From Agilicoccus flavus (GTDB lineage Bacteria; Actinomycetota; Actinomycetes; Actinomycetales; Dermatophilaceae), in assembly GCF_014857905.1 (NCBI RefSeq), contig NZ_JACYXE010000002.1, positions 461,274 through 525,273 of the forward strand: 64,000 bases of DNA. The letters run 5' to 3'. Below the pieces are notes generated by a model that searched no databases, was not told the origin of the DNA, and saw only the letters and a program-made list of their open reading frames with translations. The stretch's first letter is position 1, and each line of letters begins with the position of its first letter. A program made the position numbers and the translations under genes. Shown here in pieces: positions 7,935-17,310 of the stretch.

Positions 7935-9032
7935 TCAGGCCTGCCCGTGGGGTGTGCGCGGGTGGGCGCGCAGCGGCACCGTGGCCACGAGGTCGGCGAT
8001 GACGTCGGCGGCGCCGACCCGGGCGAGCCGGGACTCGCCGCTGAGCAGGACGCGGTGGGTGAGGATCGGCCCCGCGAGGGCGGTGACGTCGTCGGGCAGG
8101 ACGTGATCGCGCCCCGCCATCGCGGCCCGGGCGCGGGCGGCGCGCAGCAGATGCAGGGAAGCGCGGGGCGAGGCGCCCAGGCGCAGGGCCGGGCTCATCC
8201 GTGTCGCGGCGACGAGGTCGACGAGATAGGCGCGCAACGCGGGGCTCGCGTGCACCCCACGGACCTGGTGGGCCGCGCGGACGAGGGCGGCGGCGTCGGT
8301 CACCGGCTCGAGGTCCTCGAGGGGGTCGACCCGCCCCCGGTCCTCGAGCATCGCCGTCTCGGCGGCGGCGTCGGGATACCCCATCGACACCCGGGCCATG
8401 AAGCGGTCGCGCTGGGCCTCGGGCAGCGGGTACGTGCCCTCCATCTCGAGGGGGTTCTGCGTGGCGATGACGAGGAACGGTGCCCCCAGCGGGTGCGTCG
8501 TCCCGTCGATCGTCACCTGCGACTCCTCCATGGCCTCGAGGACGGCCGACTGCGTCTTGGGGGAGGCGCGGTTGATCTCGTCGCAGACGACGACGTTGGC
8601 GAAGATCGCCCCCGGGCGGAAGACGAACTCGCCCGAGTCCCGGTCGTAGACGTTGACCCCGGTGATGTCGCTCGGCAGCAGGTCCGGCGTGAACTGGATG
8701 CGACGCATGGGCGCGCCGATCGCGCGGGACAGCGCCTTGGCCAGGGTGGTCTTGCCGACCCCCGGCACGTCCTCGAGCAGCAGGTGGCCGCCGGCGAGGA
8801 GGACGACGAGCGCCGTCTCGACGACGGAGTCCTTGCCCTGGACCACGCTGCAGACCGCCGTCCGTAGGCGGGCTGCGAGCCCGGCGATGTCGTCGTCCCG
8901 GCCCGGGCGGGCGGTCGTCGGCCCGGCCGCGCCGGCGTCGGTGGCGCGCTGCGGCGCGGCGGTCCGGTCGGCGGACGGCGTCGAGGATGGCACGGTCGAT
9001 CCCTTCGGTCGGCTCCCGACATCGTCCCCCAC
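7935..9032 (-). CDS. MoxR-family AAA+ ATPase
   Basis: The 365-aa AAA+ ATPase has Walker A GVGKTT at residues 91-96 and Walker B VVCDEINRA around 148-156, with D151-E152 as the acidic pair. MoxR proteins are thought to act as chaperones for assembly of multi-subunit or envelope proteins, with DUF58 partners encoded next door, as here. I used the GTG at 9032, which has GGAGG only 3 nt upstream. An alternative GTG at 8993 has AAGGGA 6 nt upstream and would remove 13 non-conserved residues. It is the first gene of a minus-strand operon divergent from mraZ. Confidence 0.9.
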   Translation of the reverse strand: MGDDVGSRPKGSTVPSSTPSADRTAAPQRATDAGAAGPTTARPGRDDDIAGLAARLRTAVCSVVQGKDSVVETALVVLLAGGHLLLEDVPGVGKTTLAKALSRAIGAPMRRIQFTPDLLPSDITGVNVYDRDSGEFVFRPGAIFANVVVCDEINRASPKTQSAVLEAMEESQVTIDGTTHPLGAPFLVIATQNPLEMEGTYPLPEAQRDRFMARVSMGYPDAAAETAMLEDRGRVDPLEDLEPVTDAAALVRAAHQVRGVHASPALRAYLVDLVAATRMSPALRLGASPRASLHLLRAARARAAMAGRDHVLPDDVTALAGPILTHRVLLSGESRLARVGAADVIADLVATVPLRAHPRTPHGQA

Positions 9033-9335
9033 ATCCCTCCACCGCGGGTGCCCGACCCTCGGGGGCGAGGCCCGCCGGATCGGCGGCGACGCAGTTCAGG
9101 GCCCGTGCAGGCGGCGATTCTCCCGCTGCGGGTGGTCCGGATCGCGACGGAACGGTCGCGTCCACCCCCCTGGGCCCCACCGACACTCCACTTCTCCCCA
9201 CCGCGTCTGACCTGGGCTGTTGCCGACATCAGCGACTCGCGTCGCCCCAGAAGTCGTTGACGGGGGTGGAAAGTGGGTTAATGTGGAGGACATAGGGGCA
9301 CCATGGGGACGGTGTCGCGGGGAGGAGGTGCCGAG
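9033..9335. promoter_or_regulatory. Divergent intergenic region, moxR / mraZ
   Basis: This 303-nt region must hold promoters in both directions. Only the mraZ side is readable (see 9257-9289). I see no gene in it and no clear moxR promoter. Confidence 0.6.
9257..9289 (+). promoter_or_regulatory. mraZ (dcw) promoter overlapped by putative MraZ operator
   Basis: A -35-like TTGACG (9257-9262) and a -10-like TAATGT (9279-9284) are 16 nt apart. Overlapping them are GTGG copies at 9265, 9273 and 9283; the last two are 10 bp apart, inside AAGTGGGTT and AATGTGGAG. MraZ is known to bind short direct repeats with GTG cores in its own promoter, so autorepression of the dcw cluster is likely. Confidence 0.6.
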
Positions 9336-9767
9336 ATGTTCCTCGGTACGCACACCCCGCGACTCGACGACAAGGGCCGACTGATCCTTCCCGCGAAGTT
9401 CCGGGAGCGACTCGCGTCGGGCCTCGTCGTCACCCGTGGCCAGGAACGGTGTCTCTACGTCTTCCCGATGGACGAGTTCGTCAAGGTCGCCGACGACCTC
9501 CGTGCGGCGCCCGTGACGAGCAAGGCCGTCCGGGACTACCTCCGCGTCTTCCTGTCCGGGGCCTTCGACGAGATCCCGGACAAGCAGGGGCGGGTCACGA
9601 TTCCGGCCGGGCTGCGCGCCTACGCCGGGTTGGACCGCGATTGCACGGTCATCGGGGCCGGCTCGCGGGTCGAGGTGTGGGACACGGCGTCGTGGACCGC
9701 CTACCTCGAGAGCACGGAGCAGGCCTTCGCCGACCAGGCGGAGGAGGTCATCCCGGGTCTCCTGTGA
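9336..9767 (+). CDS. mraZ: Transcriptional regulator MraZ
   Basis: This is the dcw-cluster regulator, 143 aa, the usual actinobacterial size. Its two SpoVT/AbrB-like half-domains each carry the signature: [14 protein letters not shown] near residue 12 and [16 protein letters not shown] near residue 85. MraZ forms ring-shaped oligomers and binds repeats upstream of its own gene. I chose ATG 9336 because the conserved N-terminus [11 protein letters not shown] begins there and GGAGGAGG lies 5-13 nt upstream. An in-frame ATG at 9303 would add 11 residues containing the Shine-Dalgarno. It heads the division and cell-wall gene cluster. Confidence 0.95.
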   Translation: MFLGTHTPRLDDKGRLILPAKFRERLASGLVVTRGQERCLYVFPMDEFVKVADDLRAAPVTSKAVRDYLRVFLSGAFDEIPDKQGRVTIPAGLRAYAGLDRDCTVIGAGSRVEVWDTASWTAYLESTEQAFADQAEEVIPGLL

Positions 9768-10343
9768 GACGGGGGCGAACGGCAGCAGGACCACAGCACG
9801 GCAAGAACCACCAGCACGACCAGCACACGCACCACGAACGGTGGGCACGGGCCACCGGGGCCGTCGACGACGTCGGTCCCGCGCTCCCCGCCTTCCGGTC
9901 TCCACACCGCTCGTCCGGCTCCCGGGTCACTTCCCGGATCCGGGGCCGACGACGACGGCGGGCACTTCCCGGCCCGTCGTCGCAGCTCGCACGCGCCACC
10001 CGGGACACTTCCCCGGTCCCGGTGGGCGCGCACGAACCGGCGACGCGGTGGGGGACCGGAGGGCGGGGCGGAGGACACCGGCCGACCCGTCCCACCGGCG
10101 ACGACGATGCTCGACCTCTCCTGGAGGTCGAAGCTCGTCTCACGCTCGTCATGACCGTCAGAGTTGCCGCGTCCGGGCGCGGCCGGGAGGCTTGCGCCAC
10201 CCGATCCCGCCCACCCCCTGTCGAGCCGGAACGCGCTCACTGCGGCTCGCAGGCTCGCCCGCGTCCGCAGATCGCACGACGAACCCACGTGACCGACGCC
10301 TCGCCCCCGCGGGGAGGCCCTCGACCCGGACGGAGGACACCCG
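9768..10343 (+). promoter_or_regulatory. Long mraZ-rsmH spacer (576 nt) without a gene
   Basis: No credible gene is seen. Positions 9787-9840 are C/A-rich and G-poor, which could act as an unstructured Rho-loading region. Positions 9924-10020 hold three spaced inverted repeats with an AAGTG core (listed separately). The last 16 nt contain GGAGG serving rsmH. Confidence 0.6.
9924..10020. repeat. Three AAGTG-core inverted repeats, candidate MraZ sites
   Basis: CACTTCCCGG or CACTTCCCCGG occurs at 9928, 9963 and 10006. Read on the minus strand each is CCGGG(G)AAGTG-N followed by a CCCG arm, so each copy is also a short dyad. The GGRAAGTG core matches GGAAAGTGGG in the mraZ promoter (9267-9276). 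Confidence 0.55.
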
Positions 10344-11408
10344 ATGGCGGCGACGCGTGAGGGTTCCGACGCTCACGTGCCGGTCATGCTCGACCGCTGC
10401 GTCGAGATCCTCGCCCCCGCGCTGACCCGCCGCGATCCGTCCGCGCCGGCCCCGGTGTTCGTCGACGGGACCCTCGGCATGGGGGGCCACACCGAGGCGA
10501 TCCTGCTCGCCTGCCCGGACGCGGTCGCGATCGGGATCGACCGCGACCCCCAGGCGCTCGAGATCGCCTCGCGACGCCTGGCGCGGTTCGGCGACCGCTT
10601 CCGCCCGGCCCGGGCCGTCTACGACGAGATCGGCGACGTCGTCGCCGACGCCGGCTTCGCGCACGCCGACGCGATCCTCCTCGACCTCGGCGTGTCCTCG
10701 CTGCAGCTCGACGAAGCCGACCGGGGATTCGCCTACAGTCGGCCCGCTCCGCTCGACATGCGCATGGACACCGACGGCGGGCTCACCGCCGCGGACGTCC
10801 TCAACACCTACGCCCACGGCGACCTCGCCCGCATCCTGCGCGACTACGGCGAGGAGCGGTTCGCCGGTCGCATCGCCTCCGCCGTCGTCGCCGAGCGGGA
10901 GGCCGAGCCCTTCACCGGGTCGGCCCGGCTCGTCGAGCTGCTGTACCGGGTGATCCCGGCCGCCTCCCGGCGGACCGGCGGACACCCGGCCAAGCGCACC
11001 TTCCAGGCGCTGCGGATCGAGGTCAACGGCGAACTCGACTCCCTCGCCGCGGCGATCCCGGCCGCGCTGCACACTCTCGGGGTCGGAGGGCGTGTCGCTG
11101 TCCTCAGTTACCACTCCCTGGAGGACAGGATGGTGAAGCGGGCGCTCGCGGCCGCCTCGACCGGCACTGCTCCGCCCGGCTTTCCCGTCGAGCTCCCGGA
11201 GCACGCTCCGGAGCTGCGGCTGCTCACCCGCGGCGGGGAGGAGCCGGGGGAGGCGGAGGTCGGGACCAATCCCCGGGCGGCCTCGGCCCGGCTCCGGGCG
11301 GCCGAACGCATCCGACCTGCGACCGGGCGCACCCGCACGACGAAGACCCGCACGACGAGCAGCACCACCACGAAGAACAGCACCACCACGAAGGGACGCC
11401 CCCGATGA
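10344..11408 (+). CDS. rsmH: 16S rRNA (cytosine(1402)-N4)-methyltransferase
   Basis: RsmH (formerly MraW) methylates C1402 of 16S rRNA in the ribosomal P site using S-adenosylmethionine. The 354-aa protein has the SAM-binding motif [11 protein letters not shown] at residues 41-51, [19 protein letters not shown] further on, and [16 protein letters not shown]. The start ATG follows GGAGG at 7-8 nt. Its C-terminus is a Thr/Lys/Arg-rich tail (about the last 30 residues) built partly from an 18-nt repeat. The stop overlaps the next gene's ATG (ATGA), coupling it to the ftsL-like gene. Confidence 0.96.
   Translation: MAATREGSDAHVPVMLDRCVEILAPALTRRDPSAPAPVFVDGTLGMGGHTEAILLACPDAVAIGIDRDPQALEIASRRLARFGDRFRPARAVYDEIGDVVADAGFAHADAILLDLGVSSLQLDEADRGFAYSRPAPLDMRMDTDGGLTAADVLNTYAHGDLARILRDYGEERFAGRIASAVVAEREAEPFTGSARLVELLYRVIPAASRRTGGHPAKRTFQALRIEVNGELDSLAAAIPAALHTLGVGGRVAVLSYHSLEDRMVKRALAAASTGTAPPGFPVELPEHAPELRLLTRGGEEPGEAEVGTNPRAASARLRAAERIRPATGRTRTTKTRTTSSTTTKNSTTTKGRPR
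11361..11393 (+). repeat. 18-nt period repeat encoding the RsmH tail
   Basis: AGCACCACCACGAAG occurs at 11361-11375 and 11379-11393, encoding two STTTK units in the C-terminal tail of RsmH. Confidence 0.6.
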
Positions 11409-11965
11409 GCCAGATGCCCGCCGCCGCGCGGACTGCGACCCGGGCGCCCCGCCGCATCGAACCGGCCCGCCCGCACCTGCGGGTCGTGCCCGCCGTCCCC
11501 ACGCGGCCGCGTCGGCTCCCGTTCGTCGTCCTCTGCTCGTTCCTGCTCACCGCGGGTCTCCTGCTGCTGCTCTTCCTCAACATGTCGCTCGCCCAGGGGG
11601 CCTACGACTGGCACCGCCTCGCCGACGAGTCGCAGCTCATGCGCGAGAAGCAGCAGGCCCTCGAGGCCGACGTCCGGCAGTCCCGTTCGCCCGCGGTGCT
11701 CGCCGAGCGCGCCCGCGAGCTCGGCATGGTCGAGGGCGTCTCGCCCGCGTTCCTGCGGCTGCCCGACGGGCAGGTCCTCGGGATCCCGCAGGCCGCCGCT
11801 CCCGCACCGACCGCCTCCGGCGACGCCACGCCCGCGCCGTCGTCCACGGCCTCCCCGTCGAGTTCCGGGTCGGCGTCCCCGTCCACCCGGTCGGGCGAAG
11901 CGTCCTCGCCGTCCTCCGCCCGCGCGTCCTCCTCGCCGTCCGGCGAGGCCTCGGCCGACCGGTGA
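11405..11965 (+). CDS. ftsL: FtsL-like septum formation protein
   Basis: By position (between rsmH and ftsI) and layout this is the actinobacterial FtsL-like divisome protein. It is a bitopic membrane protein with a basic cytoplasmic N-terminus, one membrane helix at about residues 39-61, and a short coiled-coil-like stretch ([17 protein letters not shown]) ending near ELGMVEG. FtsL partners FtsQ and FtsB to activate FtsW and FtsI. The last 60 residues are Ser/Ala/Pro-rich and probably disordered. Its ATG overlaps the rsmH stop, and its stop overlaps the ftsI GTG. FtsL sequences diverge fast, so the name rests largely on context. Confidence 0.75.
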   Translation: MSQMPAAARTATRAPRRIEPARPHLRVVPAVPTRPRRLPFVVLCSFLLTAGLLLLLFLNMSLAQGAYDWHRLADESQLMREKQQALEADVRQSRSPAVLAERARELGMVEGVSPAFLRLPDGQVLGIPQAAAPAPTASGDATPAPSSTASPSSSGSASPSTRSGEASSPSSARASSSPSGEASADR

Positions 11966-14211
11966 GCCCGATGGACCGCACGCGCGGGCCGCGCCGCGAC
12001 GGCGCGACGGCCGTGAGCGAGGGCGGCAAGAAGCGATCGACCGCGGCCCGCGCCGGTCGCGTCGGCGAGTCCGAGCGTCCGCGCGCCTCGGCGTACGCGA
12101 CGTCCCGCGACCGCTCCGACCGGGACGGCCGCGGCCCGGCGCGCCGGGCCGGGGGCGCCGGGGGAGCCGGTCGGCGCGACGGCTCCGGCGGTGGCCGGGG
12201 CGGGGGTCGACCCCTGCGCGTCGGCCTCGCGAACCCGCGGCGCCGCGTGCGCGCGATGTTCCTCGTCGCCTGCTTCGTCTTCACCGTGTTCGCCGCGCAG
12301 CTCGTCCGGCTGCAGGGCATCGAGGCGGGCGCGCTGTCCGAGCGGGCGACCCTGAGCCGCACCCGCGAGTTCCCGATCGCCGCCCAGCGCGGGTCGATCC
12401 TCGACCGCAGCGGCACGCCGCTCGCCGTCGACGAGGAACGCCGCGACATCGTGGCCGACCCCGAGATCATCGCGGGCTGGACCCGCACGGACCGAAGGAC
12501 GAAGAAGACCGAGAAGCCGGGGGCCCGGGGCGCCGCGAGGATCCTCGCCCCGGCGCTCGACATGCCCGTGGGCGAGCTGGAGACCCTGCTGCGCGGCACC
12601 CCCGCCTCGCCGAAGTACGCCCGCCTCGCGGTCGCGGTGAAGCCCGAGACGTGGCGCGCCGTCGAGAAGCTCGACGTCCCGGGGCTCGCCGGCGTCAAGG
12701 CGTCGCGGCGGACCTACCCGGCCGGCCCCGCGGCCGCCCCCATCGTCGGCTTCGTCGGCCCCGACGGGCGCGCGGCCGACGGCACCGGCAGCGGCCTCGA
12801 GTACCTGCTCGACGACCAGCTCGCCGGCAAGCCGGGCAAGACGATCCGCGAGGTCTCCGCCGACGGGCGGATCATCCCGATGGGCGTCGACGACACCTCG
12901 CCGGCCACGCCCGGACGGGCCGTGCGCCTCACCCTCGACAACGACCTCAACTGGTACGCCCACCAGGCCATCGAGGCCAAGGTGAAGGAGACCAAGGCCG
13001 AGTCGGGGATGGCCGTCGTCATGGACCGCAAGGGCCGACTGCTCGCCGTCGCCCAGTCGCCCGGGTTCGACCCGGCGAAGCCGGGGGCCACGGGCAGCGT
13101 GACCTCGTCGCTGCCGTTCCAGGAGGTGTTCGAGCCCGGCTCGACCGCCAAGGTCATGTCGATCGGCACCGCGCTCGAGGAGGGTGTGCACACCCCGACG
13201 AGCCCGTTCACCGTGGACGACAAGATCGAGCGCGCCTCGACGACCCTCAACGACTCCCACGAGCACCCCGTCGAGCGGCTCACGCTCGCGGGCATCCTCG
13301 CGCAGTCGTCCAACGTCGGCACGATCCTCGCCACCGAGCAGATCGCCCCGGCCACCATCGAGAAGTACTACCGCGCGTTCGGGGTGGGCGCGCCCAGCGG
13401 CGTCGGCTTCCCCGGGGAGTCCCGCGGCATCTTCGCCCCGTCGGAGGAGTGGGAGCACCAGCAGCGCTGGACCATCCTCTACGGCCAGTCCGTCGCGACG
13501 ACCGCGATCCAGGCCACGGGGGTCTTCCAGACCATCGCCAACCAGGGCGTCCGCGTGCCGCCCACGCTCGTCGACGCCGTCGCGGCCGACGACGGCACGC
13601 TCACCCCGAAGGCCCTGCCGGAGGGCCGGCGGGTCGTGTCCGAGAAGACGGCCGCCGAGATGACGCTGATGCTCGAGAGCGTCGTCGGCGAGAACGGCAC
13701 GGCGGCGCAGGCGGGCATCACCGGGGTGCCGGTCGCCGGCAAGACCGGCACCGCGAACCGCTACTCCGGGACCGGCGGCATGATGGCCTCGTTCGTCGGG
13801 TTCGCTCCCGCGGACAAGCCCCAGTTCGTCGTCGGCGTGTTCGTGGCCAACCCCAAGGGCGGCCACTACGGCGGCAGCGTCGCCGGGCCGGTGTTCCAGA
13901 AGGTCATGAGCTACGCGCTGGAGAAGTACGGCGTCGCGCCCACGGGCGAGAAGCGGACGCCCTACCCCCTCTACGTCGGGCAGAAGACCGGGCCGAGCGC
14001 CGGCCAGGTCGACCCCGGCTCCATCCCCGACCGCGGCGCCCCGACCGCCCGCTCGCCGCGTTCGTCGTCCCCCTCGAGCTCGTCGACGTCGACGAGGTCC
14101 ACCACGCCCTCGTCGTCGTCCTCCGCGTCGTCCTCGTCGTCGTCCTCCGCGTCGGAGTCCGACGCGGAGTCCGGGGTCGACGACTCGTCCACGACGACCG
14201 GCAACGGGTAG
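11962..14211 (+). CDS. ftsI: Peptidoglycan D,D-transpeptidase FtsI (class B penicillin-binding protein)
   Basis: This is the septal class B penicillin-binding protein, which crosslinks peptidoglycan at the division site. The 749 residues comprise a long basic disordered cytoplasmic arm (1-95), one membrane helix (about 99-117), a dimerisation domain beginning at QRGSILDRSG, and the transpeptidase domain with S394-T-A-K397, S449-S-N451 and K594-T-G596. The last 60 residues form a Ser-rich tail with no PASTA domain. The start is a GTG overlapping the ftsL stop (GTGA). The stop codon TAG lies inside the likely murE -10 hexamer. Confidence 0.95.
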   Translation: MSPMDRTRGPRRDGATAVSEGGKKRSTAARAGRVGESERPRASAYATSRDRSDRDGRGPARRAGGAGGAGRRDGSGGGRGGGRPLRVGLANPRRRVRAMFLVACFVFTVFAAQLVRLQGIEAGALSERATLSRTREFPIAAQRGSILDRSGTPLAVDEERRDIVADPEIIAGWTRTDRRTKKTEKPGARGAARILAPALDMPVGELETLLRGTPASPKYARLAVAVKPETWRAVEKLDVPGLAGVKASRRTYPAGPAAAPIVGFVGPDGRAADGTGSGLEYLLDDQLAGKPGKTIREVSADGRIIPMGVDDTSPATPGRAVRLTLDNDLNWYAHQAIEAKVKETKAESGMAVVMDRKGRLLAVAQSPGFDPAKPGATGSVTSSLPFQEVFEPGSTAKVMSIGTALEEGVHTPTSPFTVDDKIERASTTLNDSHEHPVERLTLAGILAQSSNVGTILATEQIAPATIEKYYRAFGVGAPSGVGFPGESRGIFAPSEEWEHQQRWTILYGQSVATTAIQATGVFQTIANQGVRVPPTLVDAVAADDGTLTPKALPEGRRVVSEKTAAEMTLMLESVVGENGTAAQAGITGVPVAGKTGTANRYSGTGGMMASFVGFAPADKPQFVVGVFVANPKGGHYGGSVAGPVFQKVMSYALEKYGVAPTGEKRTPYPLYVGQKTGPSAGQVDPGSIPDRGAPTARSPRSSSPSSSSTSTRSTTPSSSSSASSSSSSSASESDAESGVDDSSTTTGNG

Positions 14212-14214
14212 CGT
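14209..14214 (+). promoter_or_regulatory. -10 element for murE overlapping the ftsI stop codon
   Basis: TAGCGT begins with the ftsI stop codon TAG and is followed after 7 nt by the murE GTG. Spacing matches the other leaderless starts in the window and suggests a secondary promoter inside the dcw cluster. Confidence 0.45.
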
Positions 14215-14221
14215 CCAGGTC

Positions 14222-15823
14222 GTGCCAGCCAGTCTCCGACCCCCTCACGTCACGCCGGTGCCACTGTCCGATCTCCTCGCCGCCGTCGCCGGGATCCGGC
14301 TCGGTGCGGGGGTGGATCCCGCTGGAGTGGCCCTCACCGGGGTGGCCCTCGACAACCGCGCCGTGCTCCCCGGCGACCTGTACGCGGCGCTGCCCGGGGC
14401 CAACGTCCACGGGGCCCGCTTCGCCGCCGCCGCCCTGCAGGCGGGCGCGGTGGCGGTCCTCACCGATCCCGCCGGGGCGGCGCTGCTCGCCGAGCAGCCC
14501 GGGGCGTCGCCGGCGACGGTCCTCGTCGCGGACGACCCGCGGGCCGTGCTCGGGGGCGTGTCCGCGCGGGTCTACGGCACCGACCGCCCCGGCGGCGCGC
14601 CGCGCATCGTGGGCATCACGGGCACGAACGGCAAGACGACGACGGCCTACCTGCTCGAGGCCGCCCTGCGCGGCGCGGGCCTGAGCACGGGCCTCATCGG
14701 CACGATCGAGACGCGCGTCGCGGGCCGGAGCGTCCCCAGTGCGCGCACGACCCCCGAATCCCCGGACCTGCACGGCCTGCTCGCGCTCATGGCGGCCGAG
14801 GGGGTCGACGTGTGCGTCATGGAGGTCTCGAGCCACGCCCTCGCCCTGCATCGGGTCGACGGGGTCGTCTACGACGCCGCGGCGTTCACGAACCTCAGCC
14901 AGGACCACCTCGACTTCCACGGCTCGATGGAGGCGTACTACGCCGCGAAGGCGTCGCTGTTCACGCGGCAGCGCTCCCGCGCCGGCGTCGTCGTCGTCGA
15001 CGACGCGTGGGGGCGCCGCCTCGCCGACGAGGCCGAGGTGCCCGTGACCACGCTGTCCTCCCGCGCGGACGTCGAGGCCGACCGGCACGTTGCGCTCGAC
15101 GTCCCCGCCGGCGCGCCCGTCGTCCTCACCGGGGCGTCGGGGCCGGAGGGCGACCTCGTGGTCCGGCAGGCGCTGCCGGGCGGGCACAACCGGATCAACG
15201 CGGCGGTCGCCGCCCTCCTCCTGCGCCTGCTCGGGGTCGAGGACGTCACCGCCGCCACCGACGCGGACGTCACCGTCCCCGGGCGGATGGAGCACGTCGA
15301 CCTCGGCCCCGGCGCCCCGGACGTCTACGTCGACTTCGCCCACACGCCCGAGGCCATCACCGCGACCCTGTCGGCCCTGTCGGCGCAGGCGGCGCGGTCG
15401 TCCCCGGGTTCGCCGGTCGTGGCCCTGCTCGGCGCGGGGGGCGACCGTGACGCCGGCAAGCGTCCCCTCATGGGCGCGGCCGCCGCCCGCGGGGCCGACG
15501 TCGTCGTCGTCACCGACGACAACCCGCGCCGCGACGACCCGGCCCGGATCCGCGCCGCCGTCCTGCGCGGGGCCCGCGAGGCCGCGGGCGCGCCCGGCGC
15601 CGCCGCCCCCGACGCGTGCTACGACGTCCCGGGCCGCGAGGCGGGCATCGAACGGGCCCTGACCGAGGCGGGCGCCGACGGCGTCGTCGCGCTGCTCGGC
15701 AAGGGGCACGAACGCACGCAGACCATCGGCGAGCAGGTGACGCCGTTCGACGACCGCGAGGTGGCGCGCCGGGCCTGGGCCCGGCGCTCCGCCCGGCTCG
15801 CCCGGCCCGGGGAGGCCCGATGA
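14222..15823 (+). CDS. murE: UDP-N-acetylmuramoyl-tripeptide ligase MurE
   Basis: MurE adds the third amino acid to UDP-MurNAc-dipeptide in the cytoplasm using ATP. The 533-aa protein shows the Mur-ligase ATP loop [11 protein letters not shown] (near residue 133), the central domain NLSQDHLDFHG, and the C-terminal motif DDNPRRDDP. DNPR is the sequence usually seen in enzymes adding meso-diaminopimelate rather than lysine, which hints at an A1-gamma-type wall. The GTG start has no real Shine-Dalgarno but lies 7 nt after a -10-like hexamer, so a leaderless message from an internal promoter is likely, in addition to read-through from ftsI. The stop overlaps the murF ATG. Confidence 0.95.
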   Translation: MPASLRPPHVTPVPLSDLLAAVAGIRLGAGVDPAGVALTGVALDNRAVLPGDLYAALPGANVHGARFAAAALQAGAVAVLTDPAGAALLAEQPGASPATVLVADDPRAVLGGVSARVYGTDRPGGAPRIVGITGTNGKTTTAYLLEAALRGAGLSTGLIGTIETRVAGRSVPSARTTPESPDLHGLLALMAAEGVDVCVMEVSSHALALHRVDGVVYDAAAFTNLSQDHLDFHGSMEAYYAAKASLFTRQRSRAGVVVVDDAWGRRLADEAEVPVTTLSSRADVEADRHVALDVPAGAPVVLTGASGPEGDLVVRQALPGGHNRINAAVAALLLRLLGVEDVTAATDADVTVPGRMEHVDLGPGAPDVYVDFAHTPEAITATLSALSAQAARSSPGSPVVALLGAGGDRDAGKRPLMGAAAARGADVVVVTDDNPRRDDPARIRAAVLRGAREAAGAPGAAAPDACYDVPGREAGIERALTEAGADGVVALLGKGHERTQTIGEQVTPFDDREVARRAWARRSARLARPGEAR

Positions 15824-17310
15824 TCCCGCTCACTCTCACGCGGATCGCCGACGTCGTCGGCGGCCGCCTGCACGGCGCCGACGCCCTCGTCGACGGGCCG
15901 GTCGTCACCGACTCCCGCGAGGCCGGCCCGGGCTCCCTCTACGTCGCCCGCGTGGGCGAGCGGGCCGACGGCCACGACTTCGCGGCCGCGGCGGCGGCGG
16001 CGGGCGCCGTCGGCGCCCTGACCACCCGCCCTCTGCCCGACCTGCCCTGCGTCGTCGTCGACGACGTGCAGGAGGCCTTCGCGGCGCTCGCGAGCGAGGT
16101 CATCGCCTGCGTCCCCGGCCTCACCGTCGTCGGGGTCACCGGGTCGTCGGGGAAGACCACGACCAAGGACCTGCTCGCGGCGGTGCTGGCTCGGCACGGC
16201 GAGACCGTCGCCAACGTCGGCTCCCTCAACTCCGAGGTCGGCGTCCCGCTCACGGTCTGCCGCGTCACCCCCACCACCCGTGTCCTCGTCCTCGAGATGG
16301 GCGCGCGCGGTCTCGGCCACCTCACGTACCTCACCGACATGACGCACCCGCGGATCGGCGTCGTCCTCAACGTCGGGTCCGCCCACGTGGGCGAGTTCGG
16401 CTCGCGCGACAACATCGCCCGCGCCAAGGGCGAACTCGTCGCGGCCCTGCCCGCCGGCGGCCTCGCCGTCCTCAACGGTGACGACCCCCTCGTGGCGGCC
16501 ATGCCCGTGCCCGACGGCGTCCGCACGGTGTTCACCGGGCGCGGGTCGGGCCCCGCCGAGGGCGGCGACGAGGCCAACCCGGACCGGTCGGGCCGGGTCA
16601 CCGCGGCCGATGTCCGGGTCGACGACCTCGGCGCCGCCTCGTTCACGCTGCGCGCCGGCGGACCGGACGGGACCGGCGTCCCCGTGACGCTCGGCGTGCT
16701 CGGCGAACACCAGGTCGACAACGCCCTCGCCGTCGCCGCGGTCGCCCTCGAGGTGGGCATGGCGCTTCCCGACGTCGCCGCCGCCCTCGGGCAGGCCCGA
16801 CTCGCGAGCCGGTGGCGCATGGAGCGGCACGAGCGCGCCGACGGCGTGAGCGTCGTCAACGACGCCTACAACGCCAACCCCGAGTCCATGGCCGGCGCCC
16901 TGCGCACGCTCGCCCGCATGGGAGGCGCGCGCCGGACGTGGGCCGTGCTCGGGGCCATGCTGGAACTCGGACCCTCGGGTCCCGACCTGCACCGCGAGAT
17001 CGGTAGTCTCGCCCACGACCTCGGGATCGACGAGGTCCTGGCCGTCGGGGCGGACGCCCGGCCGGTGCAGGACGGGGCCGCCGCGGGCAGGACCCCGACA
17101 CGGGCCCGCTGGGTCCGGGACACGCAGGAGGCGTACGCGGTGCTGGAGGACGAGTTGCGCGCGGGAGACGTCGTGCTGGTCAAGTCGAGTCGGGACGCGG
17201 GCCTGCGGGACCTCGGCGACCGCCTCGTCGAGTCCGGGGGGCGGGGCGGGCGCGACGACCGGACCGCTCGCCCGGCCGGTCGGGCCGCCCAGGACGAGGT
17301 GGCCTCGTGA
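15820..17310 (+). CDS. murF: UDP-N-acetylmuramoyl-tripeptide--D-alanyl-D-alanine ligase
   Basis: MurF ligates D-Ala-D-Ala to the UDP-MurNAc-tripeptide, completing the cytoplasmic pentapeptide precursor. The 496-aa protein starts [15 protein letters not shown] and has the ATP loop [10 protein letters not shown] with K112, [10 protein letters not shown], and [11 protein letters not shown] characteristic of MurF. The ATG overlaps the murE stop (ATGA) and is preceded by GGAGG, which rules out the much longer upstream extension of the frame. It is followed by mraY with a GTGA overlap. Confidence 0.96.
   Translation: MIPLTLTRIADVVGGRLHGADALVDGPVVTDSREAGPGSLYVARVGERADGHDFAAAAAAAGAVGALTTRPLPDLPCVVVDDVQEAFAALASEVIACVPGLTVVGVTGSSGKTTTKDLLAAVLARHGETVANVGSLNSEVGVPLTVCRVTPTTRVLVLEMGARGLGHLTYLTDMTHPRIGVVLNVGSAHVGEFGSRDNIARAKGELVAALPAGGLAVLNGDDPLVAAMPVPDGVRTVFTGRGSGPAEGGDEANPDRSGRVTAADVRVDDLGAASFTLRAGGPDGTGVPVTLGVLGEHQVDNALAVAAVALEVGMALPDVAAALGQARLASRWRMERHERADGVSVVNDAYNANPESMAGALRTLARMGGARRTWAVLGAMLELGPSGPDLHREIGSLAHDLGIDEVLAVGADARPVQDGAAAGRTPTRARWVRDTQEAYAVLEDELRAGDVVLVKSSRDAGLRDLGDRLVESGGRGGRDDRTARPAGRAAQDEVAS

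Noticed and set aside
5782..8002. Plus-strand frames of 420 and 717 codons over the transglutaminase and DUF58 genes
   Set aside because: They are antisense shadows of proteins with catalytic motifs; codon-position GC follows the minus-strand genes.
9449..10360. A 303-codon frame starting inside mraZ and covering the mraZ-rsmH spacer
   Set aside because: The translation is low-complexity, the start is internal to mraZ in another frame, and no Shine-Dalgarno supports it.
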